From: Alteraquisediminimonas sediminicola
Lineage (GTDB): Bacteria > Pseudomonadota > Alphaproteobacteria > Sphingomonadales > Sphingomonadaceae
Direction: 5' to 3'
Assembly (NCBI RefSeq): GCF_019740335.1
Contig: NZ_JAHXZS010000001.1
Coordinates: 1,054,001 to 1,118,000, forward strand
Length of the DNA stretch: 64,000 bases
Shown here piece by piece: positions 54,982-64,000 of the stretch (positions are counted from its first letter, which is position 1; each line of letters opens with the position of its first letter). The notes beneath the pieces were generated by a model. It was given only the letters and a program-made list of their open reading frames with translations. It did not search any database and was not told where the DNA came from. Both the position numbers and the translations under genes were made by a program.

Positions 54982-55770
54982 CTATAGAAACCGCTCCACC
55001 ACGAATTGACGCAGCAGATTTTCCGGATCGAGCAACAAGCGCAAGGTCAGGCCCAAGGACACGATAATGATCAACGGGCGGATCACCTTCGCCCCATGGC
55101 GGACGGCATAATGCGTGCCGATCCACGCGCCCGCGATCTGTCCCAGCCCCATCGCGATGCCGACTTTCCAGACAGGATAGCCCGCAATCGAAAAGGCCAC
55201 TGTCGCGATCACATTGCTGGTCATGTTCAGCACTTTGGTATGCGCGGTCGCGCGGGTCAGGCCCATGCCATATAAGGCGACCAAACCGGCGGTGTAAAAA
55301 CTGCCCGCGCCCGGCCCAAAGAAGCCATCGTAAAAACCAAGGCCCGCCGCCGCCACCGTAAATCCACGCGTGGACAAACGGCGATGCGCATCCTCATCAT
55401 GCATCCGTGGCGAAAACAGAAAATACCCTGCCGCCAACAACAGCAACAACGGAATCACGAATTTCAGGCCGCCCGGGCTGACGCTCTGCACCGCCCATAC
55501 CCCGATACAGGCACCGACCGCCGCGCCGATAATCGCGGGCGTGATATAGCGCCATTCGACCAACCCGGCCTTGGCAAAGCGATAGGTCGCGGTAATCGTG
55601 CCGAAAATACACTGCGCCTTATTGGTGCCAAGCGCGGCCAAAGGCGACATGCCGGTCGCCAAAATCGCGGGCAGCGCGATCAGGCCACCGCCCCCTGCGA
55701 TGCTGTCGATAAAGCCTGCGCACAGCCCGACCAGGCTCAACAGCGCGATAATGTCCCAACCGATTTCCAT
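54982..55770 (-). CDS. TauE/SafE (TSUP) family anion permease
   Basis: A 262-residue integral membrane protein with about eight helices. The TSUP signature is in [25 protein letters not shown] near the start, with a second half-repeat [27 protein letters not shown] near 135-161. The family moves small organic or sulfur anions such as sulfite, sulfoacetate or others; the substrate here is unknown. ATG 55770 is chosen since it follows the expected membrane start; the frame extends upstream to 55806. It is back to back with tgt. Confidence 0.88.
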   Translation of the reverse strand: MEIGWDIIALLSLVGLCAGFIDSIAGGGGLIALPAILATGMSPLAALGTNKAQCIFGTITATYRFAKAGLVEWRYITPAIIGAAVGACIGVWAVQSVSPGGLKFVIPLLLLLAAGYFLFSPRMHDEDAHRRLSTRGFTVAAAGLGFYDGFFGPGAGSFYTAGLVALYGMGLTRATAHTKVLNMTSNVIATVAFSIAGYPVWKVGIAMGLGQIAGAWIGTHYAVRHGAKVIRPLIIIVSLGLTLRLLLDPENLLRQFVVERFL

Positions 55771-55860
55771 GTATGCGCGCCTTGCATGACCAGCATCACA
55801 AATCAAGCGCGTCGCTTTTCACTTGCCATGCCTTATCCGCTTGTCGCAGGACCAAGCGCC

Positions 55861-57006
55861 ATGAATAGCGCCACACCACCCCGTTTCCAGTTCGACATCC
55901 ACGCCCGCGATGGCAAGGCCCGCACGGGCGTCATCCAGATGCGGCGCGGCGAGATCCGCACCCCCGCCTTCATGCCGGTCGGCACCGCCGCGACCGTCAA
56001 GGCGATGCGCCCGGAAGAGGTGCGCGCGGCAGGCGCGGATATCATTCTGGGCAATACCTATCATCTGATGCTCCGCCCCGGCGCGGAACGCATGGCGCGG
56101 CTGGGCGGATTGCATCGTTTCATGGACTGGGATCGCCCGATCCTGACGGACAGCGGCGGCTATCAGGTGATGAGCCTGTCGGCCCTCACCAAGATGAGCG
56201 AAGAGGGCGTCGCCTTCCAAAGCCATCTCGATGGCTCGAGGCACATGATCTCGCCCGAACGCTCGATGGAAATTCAGCGCCTGCTCGGCTCCGATATTGT
56301 CATGGCCTTTGACGAATGCACCAAAAACGGCGCGACTCCGGATGAGGCCGCGCGATCAATGGAACGCTCGATGCGCTGGGCCAAAAGGTCGCGCGACGGG
56401 TTCGACAGCGGCACCGAACATGCGGCGCGATCCGCCCTGTTCGGCATCCAGCAAGGTTCGCTCGATCAGCAGCTCCGCCAGCATTCGGCAGAGGCGCTGA
56501 TCGACATCGGTTTTGACGGCTATGCGATTGGCGGCCTTGCGGTGGGCGAGGGGCAAGAGGCGATGTTCGGCGTGCTCGATTACGCACCGGGTCAATTGCC
56601 GGATGAAAAGCCGCGCTATCTGATGGGCGTGGGCAAGCCGGATGACATTGTCGGCGCGGTCGAACGCGGCGTCGATATGTTCGATTGCGTGCTGCCGACA
56701 AGGTCTGGCCGCAATGGGCAGGCGTTTACATGGAATGGCCCGGTCAACATCCGCAACGCGAAACATGCCGAAGACATGTCCCCGCTGGATGAACGTTGCG
56801 GCTGTCCGGCCTGCACCCGCTTTTCGCGCGCCTATCTCCATCACTTGATCCGTTCGGGCGAAATTCTCGGCGCGATGCTGATGACCCAGCATAATATCTG
56901 GTTCTACCAGTCGCTGATGCAGGGCTTGCGCGATGCGATTGCATCCGGCACCCTCACGGCATTCGCGGATAATTTCCGCCTGCATTACAAGCGGTCCGCC
57001 GCATAA
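55861..57006 (+). CDS. tgt: Queuine tRNA-ribosyltransferase (tRNA-guanine transglycosylase)
   Basis: Tgt swaps guanine 34 for preQ1 in tRNAs with GUN anticodons. The 381-residue protein has the TIM-barrel core with [25 protein letters not shown], the nucleophile Asp in [20 protein letters not shown] and the zinc site [18 protein letters not shown] (three Cys and a His). I chose ATG 55861: AGGA is upstream, while an alternative at 55828 has none. A longer open frame to 55384 is a shadow of the transporter gene. gor follows 19 bp later. Its pathway partner queA lies 5.3 kb upstream. Confidence 0.97.
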   Translation: MNSATPPRFQFDIHARDGKARTGVIQMRRGEIRTPAFMPVGTAATVKAMRPEEVRAAGADIILGNTYHLMLRPGAERMARLGGLHRFMDWDRPILTDSGGYQVMSLSALTKMSEEGVAFQSHLDGSRHMISPERSMEIQRLLGSDIVMAFDECTKNGATPDEAARSMERSMRWAKRSRDGFDSGTEHAARSALFGIQQGSLDQQLRQHSAEALIDIGFDGYAIGGLAVGEGQEAMFGVLDYAPGQLPDEKPRYLMGVGKPDDIVGAVERGVDMFDCVLPTRSGRNGQAFTWNGPVNIRNAKHAEDMSPLDERCGCPACTRFSRAYLHHLIRSGEILGAMLMTQHNIWFYQSLMQGLRDAIASGTLTAFADNFRLHYKRSAA

Positions 57007-57025
57007 CCGACCAAGGCTAAACCCC

Positions 57026-58372
57026 ATGTCCTTCGACTTTGACCTGTTCATCATCGGCGCCGGTTCGGGCGGCGTCCGCGCCTCCCGCATTGCCGCCTCG
57101 CATGGCGCCAAGGTCGCGGTGGCCGAAGAACATCGCGTCGGCGGCACCTGCGTCATTCGCGGCTGCGTCCCGAAAAAGATGCTGGTCTATGGCGCGCATT
57201 TCGCCGAAGATGTGCATGATGCGGCCCGTTTCGGCTGGGACATTCAGGGTGCGAGCTTCAACTGGCCGCGATTGCGCGATGTCGTGCTGGATGATGTAAC
57301 CCGGCTGGAGGGTCTGTATACCCAGACGCTCAACAACAATCATGTCACCCTCTTCCCCGAACGCGCAACCATCTCCGGCCCGCATGAGGTGACGCTCACC
57401 TCCGGCAAGACCGTGACGGCGAAGGTCATTCTCGTGGCCGTTGGCGGCTGGCCGACGATCCCGAACGTACCGGGGGCCGAATATGGCATCACCTCGAACG
57501 AGGTCTTTCACTTGGACGCCCTGCCCAAGCGCGCGGTGATCGCGGGCGCGGGCTATATCGCCAATGAATTCGCGGGCATCCTCCATGCGTTTGGCGTGGA
57601 GGTGACACTTGTCACCCGTGGCGACCGGATGCTGCGCGGCTATGATACGGAAATCGTCGACCGGCTCGTCGCGATGACAACCGCCAAGGGCGTAGATGTG
57701 CGCTTCGACTTCCCGTTGCAGGGCATCGCCAAACAGGAGGATAACAGCCTCATCGTCGATGGCGGGGATCAAGGCCAGATCGAAACCGACATGGTCCTGT
57801 TCGCCATTGGCCGCAGCCCGAAAACCCAAGGACTCGGCCTCGAACATGCGGGCGTGGCGGTGGACAAGTCAGGCGCGATTATCGTCGACGCCCATAACCG
57901 CAGCAATGTGGCCAGCATCTATGCGGTCGGCGATGTCACCAACCGGGTGCAACTCACCCCGGTCGCAATCCGCGAGGGTCATGCCTTTGCCGATACGGTC
58001 TTCGGTAACAATCCGCGCACCGTCGATTATGACGCGATCCCGACCGCCGTGTTCAGCAGCCCGCCGCTTGCGGGTGTTGGCCTCACCGAAGAAGACGCCC
58101 GCGCCCAATATGGCGATGGGATCAAAATCTATAAATCCGACTTCCGCCCGATGAAGAATGTCGTCTCCGGCAGGCAGGAACGCGGCCTGTATAAAATGAT
58201 CACCGCCGGGCCGGATGAACAGGTTGTCGGCCTGCATCTGATCGGCCCGGACTCGTCAGAAATCCTGCAAGCCGCCGCGATTGCGGTCAAAGCGGGCCTC
58301 AATAAGCAGGCGTTCGACGACACCATGGCGCTGCACCCCAGCATGGCCGAAGAACTGGTATTGATGAAATAA
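57026..58372 (+). CDS. gor: Glutathione-disulfide reductase
   Basis: Gor keeps glutathione reduced with NADPH. The 448-residue flavoprotein has the FAD-binding FIIGAGSGGVRASR at 8-21, the redox-active disulfide C42/C47 in GGTCVIRGCVPKK, an NADPH domain with AGAGYIANEFAGIL near 172-185, and the C-terminal HPSMAEELV with the catalytic His-Glu pair. This is the plant/alphaproteobacterial form of GR rather than lipoamide dehydrogenase, judged by the RGCVPKK sequence. It follows tgt on the same strand and converges with tatC. Confidence 0.93.
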   Translation: MSFDFDLFIIGAGSGGVRASRIAASHGAKVAVAEEHRVGGTCVIRGCVPKKMLVYGAHFAEDVHDAARFGWDIQGASFNWPRLRDVVLDDVTRLEGLYTQTLNNNHVTLFPERATISGPHEVTLTSGKTVTAKVILVAVGGWPTIPNVPGAEYGITSNEVFHLDALPKRAVIAGAGYIANEFAGILHAFGVEVTLVTRGDRMLRGYDTEIVDRLVAMTTAKGVDVRFDFPLQGIAKQEDNSLIVDGGDQGQIETDMVLFAIGRSPKTQGLGLEHAGVAVDKSGAIIVDAHNRSNVASIYAVGDVTNRVQLTPVAIREGHAFADTVFGNNPRTVDYDAIPTAVFSSPPLAGVGLTEEDARAQYGDGIKIYKSDFRPMKNVVSGRQERGLYKMITAGPDEQVVGLHLIGPDSSEILQAAAIAVKAGLNKQAFDDTMALHPSMAEELVLMK

Positions 58373-58387
58373 GGGGGGACGCCCCCC
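58373..58387. terminator. Short GC hairpin between gor and tatC
   Basis: GGGGGGACGCCCCCC fills most of the 23-bp gap between the two stops. On the minus strand it is followed by TTATTTC, so it could end the tat transcript. A-run on the other side is a weaker signal for gor. Confidence 0.4.
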
Positions 58388-58395
58388 CAAAAAAA

Positions 58396-59133
58396 TCACC
58401 TACGCTTTTCGTTAAACCAGATCCCGATCAACGCCAGCTCGTACAAGATGATCAGCGGCACCGCGAGCAACAGCTGCGACACAACATCGGGCGGGGTCAG
58501 CACTGCCGCGACCGCAAACGCCCCGACAATCGCATAGCGCCGCCCGGATGACAGTTGCTGGCGCGTCACGATGCCGGTCATTTCCAGCAGCACCAGCAAC
58601 ACCGGCAGCAAAAACGCCACGCCAAAGCCGAAAATGAACTTGGTCACGAAATCGAGATAATTGCCAATCGCGGGCAAGGCCTCGGATGTCACGCCGCCGA
58701 AATTGCCCTGATAGCCAAGCAGGAAATGCAGCGCGACCGGCATGGCAAAGAAATACGCGAGCGACGCCCCAAGCCCGAACAGGATCGGCGTCAACAGCAA
58801 AAACGGGAGAAACGCGCGCTTTTCCTTGGCATAAAGACCGGGCGCAATGAACTTCCACGCCTGAATCGCAAATACCGGAAACGCGAGCATCAACGCCGCG
58901 AAAAACGCGACCTTCAATTCAACGAAAAACGCCTCGAAAATGTCGGTGTAAATCAGCTTGCCCTGCCCGGCCATCAGCAAGGGACGCACGAGGATCGTGA
59001 AGATCGGCTTGGAAAAATACATGCACACGCCAAAGGCCACGGCCAACGCGCCGAAACTCCACAACAACCGGTTGCGCAGCTCCACCAGATGTTCAAGCAA
59101 TGGCGCCTTGGATTCATCAAGATCGTCGATCAA
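58396..59133 (-). CDS. tatC: Sec-independent protein translocase subunit TatC
   Basis: TatC is the receptor of the twin-arginine pathway that exports folded proteins. The 245-residue protein has six TM helices. The N-terminus has the conserved LLEHLVELRNRLLWSF near 11-27, and FAIQAWKFIAPGLYAKEKRAFLPF near 88-111 is the typical loop. It is last of tatA-tatB-tatC, all on the minus strand and downstream of scpAB. Confidence 0.95.
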   Translation of the reverse strand: MIDDLDESKAPLLEHLVELRNRLLWSFGALAVAFGVCMYFSKPIFTILVRPLLMAGQGKLIYTDIFEAFFVELKVAFFAALMLAFPVFAIQAWKFIAPGLYAKEKRAFLPFLLLTPILFGLGASLAYFFAMPVALHFLLGYQGNFGGVTSEALPAIGNYLDFVTKFIFGFGVAFLLPVLLVLLEMTGIVTRQQLSSGRRYAIVGAFAVAAVLTPPDVVSQLLLAVPLIILYELALIGIWFNEKRR

Positions 59134-59140
59134 GGCAGGT

Positions 59141-59542
59141 TCAACCTTCTTGGCGGGCTGAAGGATCAGCGGGCGTCACGGGCGCAACATCGGCGACATC
59201 GGCATCGTCTGCGACCGGAGCGACAACGGGCGGCGGCGCAATCAAATCAGGCCGGGGTGTCATCACCGGATCGGCATCCGCCAATGCATCACGCTCGGCA
59301 TCCGTCATCGGATGTTCGCGCATGATCCGTTCATTCTGTTCGGCCCATTTGCGGTTCAGATCGTCCATTTCCGATTGGCGGATCATTTCATCCATGCCCG
59401 CGCGAAAATGCCGGGCCACGCCGCGCGCCTTGCCCAGCCAATGACCAACCACACGCATCACGCGCGGCAAATCCTTGGGGCCAATCACGACCAGCGCGAC
59501 CACTGCCACCATCAACAGTTCCGACGAAGCCACATCAAACAT
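59141..59542 (-). CDS. tatB: Sec-independent protein translocase subunit TatB
   Basis: TatB passes substrates from TatC to the TatA pore. The 133-residue protein has the N-terminal TM helix (SSELLMVAVVALVVIGPKDLP), with Gly-Pro in the hinge, an amphipathic helix (VMRVVGHWLGKARGVARHFRAGMDEMIRQ) and a long Pro/Ala/Asp-rich tail. It stands between tatA and tatC with short gaps. Confidence 0.93.
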   Translation of the reverse strand: MFDVASSELLMVAVVALVVIGPKDLPRVMRVVGHWLGKARGVARHFRAGMDEMIRQSEMDDLNRKWAEQNERIMREHPMTDAERDALADADPVMTPRPDLIAPPPVVAPVADDADVADVAPVTPADPSARQEG

Positions 59543-59565
59543 GGACCGGGCCTATGCCGAAAAAA

Positions 59566-59790
59566 TCAACGCGATTGCTCTTCGCGCGTTTTGCTATTTT
59601 CGATCACCGGCGGCACGACGGGCGGAGCATCGACCTGCTTGGTCGTTTCTTCCTCTTCGGACATGCCTTTTTTGAACGCTTTAATGCCCTTGGCGACATC
59701 GCCCATCATATCGGAAAACCGGCCCTTGCCGAACAACAGCATCACCAGAATGCCGACGACCAACCAATGCCAGATGCTGAAACTACCCAT
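59566..59790 (-). CDS. tatA: Sec-independent protein translocase subunit TatA
   Basis: TatA forms the pore of the twin-arginine system. The 74-residue protein has the N-terminal helix [20 protein letters not shown], the FGKGR hinge and the amphipathic segment [16 protein letters not shown], then an acidic, Pro-rich tail. It opens the tat set, downstream of scpB by 23 bp. Confidence 0.95.
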   Translation of the reverse strand: MGSFSIWHWLVVGILVMLLFGKGRFSDMMGDVAKGIKAFKKGMSEEEETTKQVDAPPVVPPVIENSKTREEQSR

Positions 59791-59813
59791 TCGGAAAACT
59801 CCTTTGTCTCTCT

Positions 59814-60449
59814 CTACTCTTCCTCGGCGCGGCTTTCCAGCGCGAGTTGCATCACTGTCTCATCCACCGGATCAAGCAAGCCCGCCGCCTTCAAATCCTC
59901 AATCCCCGGCAGGTCGCGCCGTGACACAAGGCCGAAATGCGCCAGAAACCCAGCGGTGGTCGCATATAATAACGGCCTGCCGGGGCTTTCGCGCCTTCCT
60001 GCCGGACGCACCCAGCCCGCCTCCAACAGCACATCCAGCGTGCCTTTTGAAATCTGCACCCCGCGAATAGCCTCAATCTCGCCCCGGCTCACCGGTTCAT
60101 GATAAGCGATGATCGCGAGCGTCTCGATCGCGGCCCGCGACAATTTGCGCGGTTCCTCGCGCTCGCGCCGTAGTAAATGCGCCAGATCGCCCGCCGTCTG
60201 GAAATGCCATTTGCCGCCGCGTTCGACCAGATTGATCCCGCGCCCGGCATAATGCGCCGCAAGGCTGCGTAATGAGGCCATCAGCCCCGGCAATTCTCCC
60301 AAATGACGGGCAATATCCGCCTGCGACATCGGTTCTTGCGCGGCGAACAGCAACGCCTCCAACGCCCGCAACCGCGCCTCTTCCGGCAGGCCGATCGGCA
60401 AGCCATCCAATGCTTCACCGCCGTCCTCGAATGTCATTTCCTCAGCCAT
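59814..60449 (-). CDS. scpB: SMC-Scp complex subunit ScpB
   Basis: ScpB is a kite subunit of the condensin complex that organises the chromosome. The 211-residue protein has two winged helices: [25 protein letters not shown], and [45 protein letters not shown], with [17 protein letters not shown] near 160-176. It overlaps scpA by 8 bp, as usual. Confidence 0.95.
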   Translation of the reverse strand: MAEEMTFEDGGEALDGLPIGLPEEARLRALEALLFAAQEPMSQADIARHLGELPGLMASLRSLAAHYAGRGINLVERGGKWHFQTAGDLAHLLRREREEPRKLSRAAIETLAIIAYHEPVSRGEIEAIRGVQISKGTLDVLLEAGWVRPAGRRESPGRPLLYATTAGFLAHFGLVSRRDLPGIEDLKAAGLLDPVDETVMQLALESRAEEE

Positions 60450-61218
60450 AATTCTGGCCCTTACGAATCATCAACGGCGTAAACGCCCCGTCCTGCGCCA
60501 GTTCGACCCGCCCCAATCGCGCGAGTTCCAGCGCCGCGACAAAGGACGACGCCAGCGCCGACCGGCGATAGGCCGGATCTTTATCCGCAGGCAGGAACAC
60601 CCCGATTTCGGCCCAGTTGATCTGCGCCCCGACCAATCGCCCGACCCGCTCAATCGCCTCATCCAATGGCATGACATTGCGGACCCGCACGAAATGCACC
60701 GGCGGTTCGGCCCGCGCCCGCAAATGGCCATAGGCCGCAATCAGATCATATAAAGACGCATCCCACGCCGTTTTACGCAGGGTCCGCACCCCCTCTGGCA
60801 CCCCGCGCAGAAAGACATCGCGCTCCAGCCGATCACGCCCCATCAACCGCGCGCCCGCCTCGCGCATCGCATCCAGCCGCTGCAACCGCAATTGCAGGCG
60901 CATCGCCAATTCTTCCGGGTCCGGATCAATATCCGCCGGGCGCGGCAACAACAGGCCGGATTTCAAATAGGCCAGCCACGCCGCCATCACGAGATAATCC
61001 GCCGCGAGTTCGAGCCGCAGTTGCTTCGCATCCCGGATGAAGTTCAGATATTGATCGACCAAAGCCAAAATCGAAATTTCGCGCAAATCGACCTTTTGAT
61101 TGCGCGCCAATGTCAGCAACAGATCAAGCGGCCCTTCCCAGCCGCCAACCTCGATCACCAGTCGCTCAACGTCGCTCGTGTCCGGCGCCTGCTCGAAAAA
61201 CAGGGACGCCGTCGTCAT
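60442..61218 (-). CDS. scpA: Segregation and condensation protein A (ScpA)
   Basis: ScpA is the kleisin that bridges the SMC heads and binds ScpB. The 258-residue protein has the N-terminal GGWEGPLDLLLTLARNQKVDLREISILALVDQYL, and a C-terminal winged helix (RRSALASSFVAALELARLGRVELAQDGAFTPLMI). ATG 61218 shares one base with the nagZ stop (TGATG); the open frame to 61398 lies antisense within nagZ and is a shadow. Confidence 0.94.
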   Translation of the reverse strand: MTTASLFFEQAPDTSDVERLVIEVGGWEGPLDLLLTLARNQKVDLREISILALVDQYLNFIRDAKQLRLELAADYLVMAAWLAYLKSGLLLPRPADIDPDPEELAMRLQLRLQRLDAMREAGARLMGRDRLERDVFLRGVPEGVRTLRKTAWDASLYDLIAAYGHLRARAEPPVHFVRVRNVMPLDEAIERVGRLVGAQINWAEIGVFLPADKDPAYRRSALASSFVAALELARLGRVELAQDGAFTPLMIRKGQNYG

Positions 61219-62234
61219 CAGGCCACCAGCGCCAATAGCGCATCGCGCTTGGCCGTGACGGTGGCGAAATCCTCGCCCGCCAAGGGGTCGGCCCCAACCA
61301 CGCTCGCCATCGCCCGTTCCAGCCGGAGATGCGCCAGATCGCTGATCTCGCCCAAGGCCAAGGCAATCGCCTCCATCTCGGCAAAATCGCCCGAACAATG
61401 CAGCGCCACATCGCAGCCCGCGCGCACCACGCCCTCGGCCCGTTCGCCAAAGCTGCCGGTCAACGCCTTCATCCCCAGATCATCGGACATCAGCAATCCG
61501 TCAAAGCCGATCCGCTGGCGAATAATATCGGCAATCACCAATGGCGACAGGCTGGCGCAGCGCGCCGCATCCCATGCCGGGTAAACAATATGCGCGGTCA
61601 TCGCCATCGGCGCATCATGCAGCGCGATGAACGGCGCAAGATCGATTTCCAGCTCTTCGGCAGTGGCATCGACCACCGGCAGATCGAGATGGCTATCGGC
61701 GAATGAACGGCCATGGCCGGGAATATGTTTGATAATGCCGACCACGCCCGCCGATGCCATGCCGTCCAACACCGCCTGCCCCATGGCGGCGATACGCTGC
61801 GGCTCTGCGCCCAAGGCCCGGTCCCCGATAATATCATGGGCATCGGGCTGGCGCACATCGAGCAACGGCAGGCAGTTCACATTGATGCCCGCCTGATGCA
61901 GCATCAACGCAATCGCCCGCGCATTGGCCCGCGCCGCCTCAATCGCCGAAATCGGCGCGACATCATAAAGCCGGTCAAACAATTCCGCCTTGGGAAATGC
62001 AGGCCAGATCGGCGGCTGCATCCGGGCAACGCGGCCACCTTCCTGATCGATCAGGATCGGCACATCATTACGCCCGGATAATTCGCGCAAGCTATCGGTC
62101 AACGCCCGCAACTGCGCCTCGCCCGAAATATTGCGCTTGAACAGAATATAACCCGCCGGGTTCGAGGCGCGAAACAAGGCGCGCTCCCGTTCCGTCAGCA
62201 CCTCGCCCTCAAGTCCAAAAATGACCGGCTGCAT
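61218..62234 (-). CDS. nagZ: Beta-N-acetylhexosaminidase NagZ
   Basis: NagZ removes GlcNAc from anhydro-muropeptides in peptidoglycan recycling. The 338-residue GH3 enzyme has LIDQEGGRVARMQ near 62-74, the catalytic loop KHIPGHGRSFADSHLDLP with the His/Asp acid pair, and the nucleophile Asp in LLMSDDLGMKALTG. It is the head of nagZ-scpA-scpB-tatABC, an order common in alphaproteobacteria. The SPOR-domain gene often upstream is replaced by the end of pheT. Confidence 0.95.
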   Translation of the reverse strand: MQPVIFGLEGEVLTERERALFRASNPAGYILFKRNISGEAQLRALTDSLRELSGRNDVPILIDQEGGRVARMQPPIWPAFPKAELFDRLYDVAPISAIEAARANARAIALMLHQAGINVNCLPLLDVRQPDAHDIIGDRALGAEPQRIAAMGQAVLDGMASAGVVGIIKHIPGHGRSFADSHLDLPVVDATAEELEIDLAPFIALHDAPMAMTAHIVYPAWDAARCASLSPLVIADIIRQRIGFDGLLMSDDLGMKALTGSFGERAEGVVRAGCDVALHCSGDFAEMEAIALALGEISDLAHLRLERAMASVVGADPLAGEDFATVTAKRDALLALVA

Positions 62235-62368
62235 ATTTCTTCCCGATTAAGACTATTTGGACGGACCGCCTGATGCCCAGCATAAGCGGTCCATTCACAA
62301 AGGCAATGCGGCCATGACAGGCAATTAACGCCAGCTTGGCCTCATTTTCCTCACGCTCGCAATTGAGA

Positions 62369-64000
62369 TTACCCGCGCAACGTCGCCCCTTGCTTGACGG
62401 CAGCGGCGACAATCTTTTCCGAAATGGCCTTCAACGCCGCCTCGTCATAGCTCTTGTCGACCGGCTGCAACGCCACTTCGATGGCGACTGATTTCTGCCC
62501 TTCCGCCACGCCTTGGCCGGTGAACAGATCGAACAGCCGCACCGCGACGATATTGACCTTGTCCGCGCCGCGTACCGCACGCAACAGCCCATCAACCGGC
62601 TCTTCCGCCTGCATCAGGAACGCAAAGTCGCGCCGCACCGTCTGCAATGCAGGCGGGGTATAGGCCGGACGCATAAAGCCATCCTTGGACTTTTTCACCG
62701 GCAGGGCATCGAGATAAATCTCGATCGCGACCACCGGCCCTTCAAGCCCGAATGTCTTGGCCGTCGCCGGATGCAGCGCGCCAAAGCTCGCGACCACCGT
62801 CTTTGGCCCCAGCCGCAATGTCGCGGATTGGCCGGGGTGAAAATGATCCCCCGCCTCACCCATCACCTGCAAATTATCGACCGGCGCACCGGCTGCCGCC
62901 AGCAAAGCCAGCGCCTCGGCCTTGGCATCGAACGCGTCAAAGCCCTGCGCCTTGCCCTGTTGCCAGTTACGCGGGCTGCGTTCGCCCGCCAGCACCACGC
63001 CCAATGTCAGGCGCTCGCCCTCGGCCAGATAACGCCGCCCGATTTCAAACAGGCGAATGCTGTCCGCGCCACGGTCGGCATTGCGCTGCGCCGCTGCCAA
63101 CAGGCCGGGCAACAACGAAGGCCGCATAACCTTCAGATCTTCGGAAATCGGGTTGGACAATGTCCACACCCCACCGCCAAAAGCCGCCGCCTGCGCTTCC
63201 GGCAAAAACGACCAGGTGATCGCCTCTTGCAGGCCACGCGCCGCCGCCGCACGCCGGGCGCGACGTTCCACCATCTGCATCGGCGTCGCCGTCGGACGGG
63301 CCACGCCCTCAGTGCGCGGCAATGGCGTGCTCGGCACATTGTCGAGACCGATCACGCGGATCACTTCTTCCACCAGATCCGCCGCGCCATCGACATCGCG
63401 CCGCCAGCTCGGCACAGATACCGTCCAGCCCGCATCGATCTTGAAGCCAAGGCCCGTCAAAATCGCGCGCTGCTGCGCGTCCGGCACCGCAACACCGCCC
63501 AGACGCTCGCTCAATTGCGGGTCATAGCGGATCGTGCGGCCCAATTCAGGCGGCTGGCCGGAACGGACGATCTCGGAGGCCTCGCCACCACAAATCGACA
63601 GGATCAGCCCGGTCAGCAATTGCGTCGCCTCATCGAGAAACGCCGGGTCCACCCCACGTTCAAACCGGCTGCGCGCATCGGATGCGAGCGCCAGTCTCTG
63701 GCCGGTACGCGCGATATGATCCGGGTCGAAATAGGCGACCTCCAACAACACATCGGTCGTCGTGTCGCTGCACCCCGAATGTTCGCCACCCATGATCCCG
63801 GCAATGTCATGTACGCCATTGGCATCGGCGATGACGGTCATGCTGCTGTCCAGCGCATATTCCTTGCCATTGAGCGCGGTCACGCGCTCCCCGTCCTTGG
63901 CCTTGCGCGCCACCACCGGCCCCGCCAACGTGGACAGATCATAGGCATGGCTCGGGCGACCATGATCGAGCATCACATAATTGGTGATGTCGACCAATGC
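62369..64000 (-). CDS. pheT: Phenylalanyl-tRNA synthetase beta subunit, 5'-truncated by window edge
   Basis: PheT is the tRNA-binding and editing subunit of the (alpha-beta)2 phenylalanyl-tRNA synthetase. About 543 residues of the C-terminal part are present; the start, with the N-terminal OB-fold and part of the B1 domain, lies beyond base 64000. Visible pieces are VDITNYVMLDHGRPSHAYDL, the B3/B4 core HDIAGIMGGEHSGCSDTTTDVLLEVAYFDP and ASDARSRFERGVDP, and the C-terminal ferredoxin-fold anticodon-binding domain (PPALQTVRRDFAFLMQAEEPV). pheS should lie to the right, out of view. nagZ lies downstream with a 134-bp gap. Confidence 0.97.
   Translation of the reverse strand, partial: ALVDITNYVMLDHGRPSHAYDLSTLAGPVVARKAKDGERVTALNGKEYALDSSMTVIADANGVHDIAGIMGGEHSGCSDTTTDVLLEVAYFDPDHIARTGQRLALASDARSRFERGVDPAFLDEATQLLTGLILSICGGEASEIVRSGQPPELGRTIRYDPQLSERLGGVAVPDAQQRAILTGLGFKIDAGWTVSVPSWRRDVDGAADLVEEVIRVIGLDNVPSTPLPRTEGVARPTATPMQMVERRARRAAAARGLQEAITWSFLPEAQAAAFGGGVWTLSNPISEDLKVMRPSLLPGLLAAAQRNADRGADSIRLFEIGRRYLAEGERLTLGVVLAGERSPRNWQQGKAQGFDAFDAKAEALALLAAAGAPVDNLQVMGEAGDHFHPGQSATLRLGPKTVVASFGALHPATAKTFGLEGPVVAIEIYLDALPVKKSKDGFMRPAYTPPALQTVRRDFAFLMQAEEPVDGLLRAVRGADKVNIVAVRLFDLFTGQGVAEGQKSVAIEVALQPVDKSYDEAALKAISEKIVAAAVKQGATLRG

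Noticed and set aside
55384-55860. N-terminal extension of the tgt frame
   Set aside because: It runs antisense through the TauE/SafE transporter gene. The homologous protein begins near 55861, which has an AGGA site.

Overview
The window reads as chromosomal DNA of an alphaproteobacterium, most likely a sphingomonad (order Sphingomonadales). The basis is gene content and order: a TrcR/DUF1013 regulator, a MucR-type zinc-finger regulator, a Fur-plsC-miaB-phoH-ybeY-corC run, nagZ-scpA-scpB-tatABC, coaD-cyclophilin-queA, and proteins of typical sphingomonad composition. It is GC-rich and densely coded, and most genes are housekeeping. Lineage is inferred from protein resemblance, not from rRNA; I saw no rRNA, tRNA or CRISPR array.

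Region 1 (1-4.8 kb) is the right end of what looks like an integrated mobile island. It holds the 3' part of a putative HUH replication-initiator-like gene, a single-chain type ISP-like restriction-modification enzyme without a visible helicase, and a small protein of unknown function. A 307-bp non-coding tail follows, with three GGGGGTA direct repeats and an AT-rich stretch. No integrase is inside the window.

Region 2 (4.8-24 kb) carries core genes with little operon structure: a histidine phosphatase, two glycine-zipper surface proteins, pyrG, leuB, recO, trcR, rpmB, uvrC, an inositol-monophosphatase-family enzyme, clpX and a SleB-type cell-wall hydrolase. A minus-strand trio follows (DUF2141 protein, diacylglycerol-kinase-like enzyme, Tam41-like protein), then lptF-lptG for LPS export.

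Region 3 (24-40 kb) is mostly minus strand: asd, rplS-trmD-aguB, an oligopeptidase B-like enzyme, dapD with a HAD phosphatase and corC, ybeY-phoH-miaB-plsC-fur, mucR, tsaB-rimI, a nitroreductase and a NifU-like protein. rpmG and rpsD are on the plus strand. asd and dapD serve the lysine/diaminopimelate branch. miaB, trmD, tsaB, queA and tgt all modify tRNA.

Region 4 (40-64 kb) has maoC-like and purB facing away from thrS and a DUF442 phosphatase, then PBP1A, xseB-ispA-coaD, a cyclophilin and queA. A mixed block (PH-domain protein, PAS membrane protein with a possible DNA-binding tail, HerA-like ATPase, TauE/SafE transporter) separates queA from tgt and gor. Last come tatABC, scpAB, nagZ and the 3' part of pheT.

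The non-coding signals of note are two related REPIN-like repeats of about 103 bp (8.35 and 44.8 kb), a 221-bp near-palindromic element behind rpsD with a degraded half copy at 23.9 kb, and several clear intrinsic terminators. I found no complete new system. The best leads are the kinase/Tam41-like lipid pair, the PAS protein with a non-kinase C-terminus, and the island.
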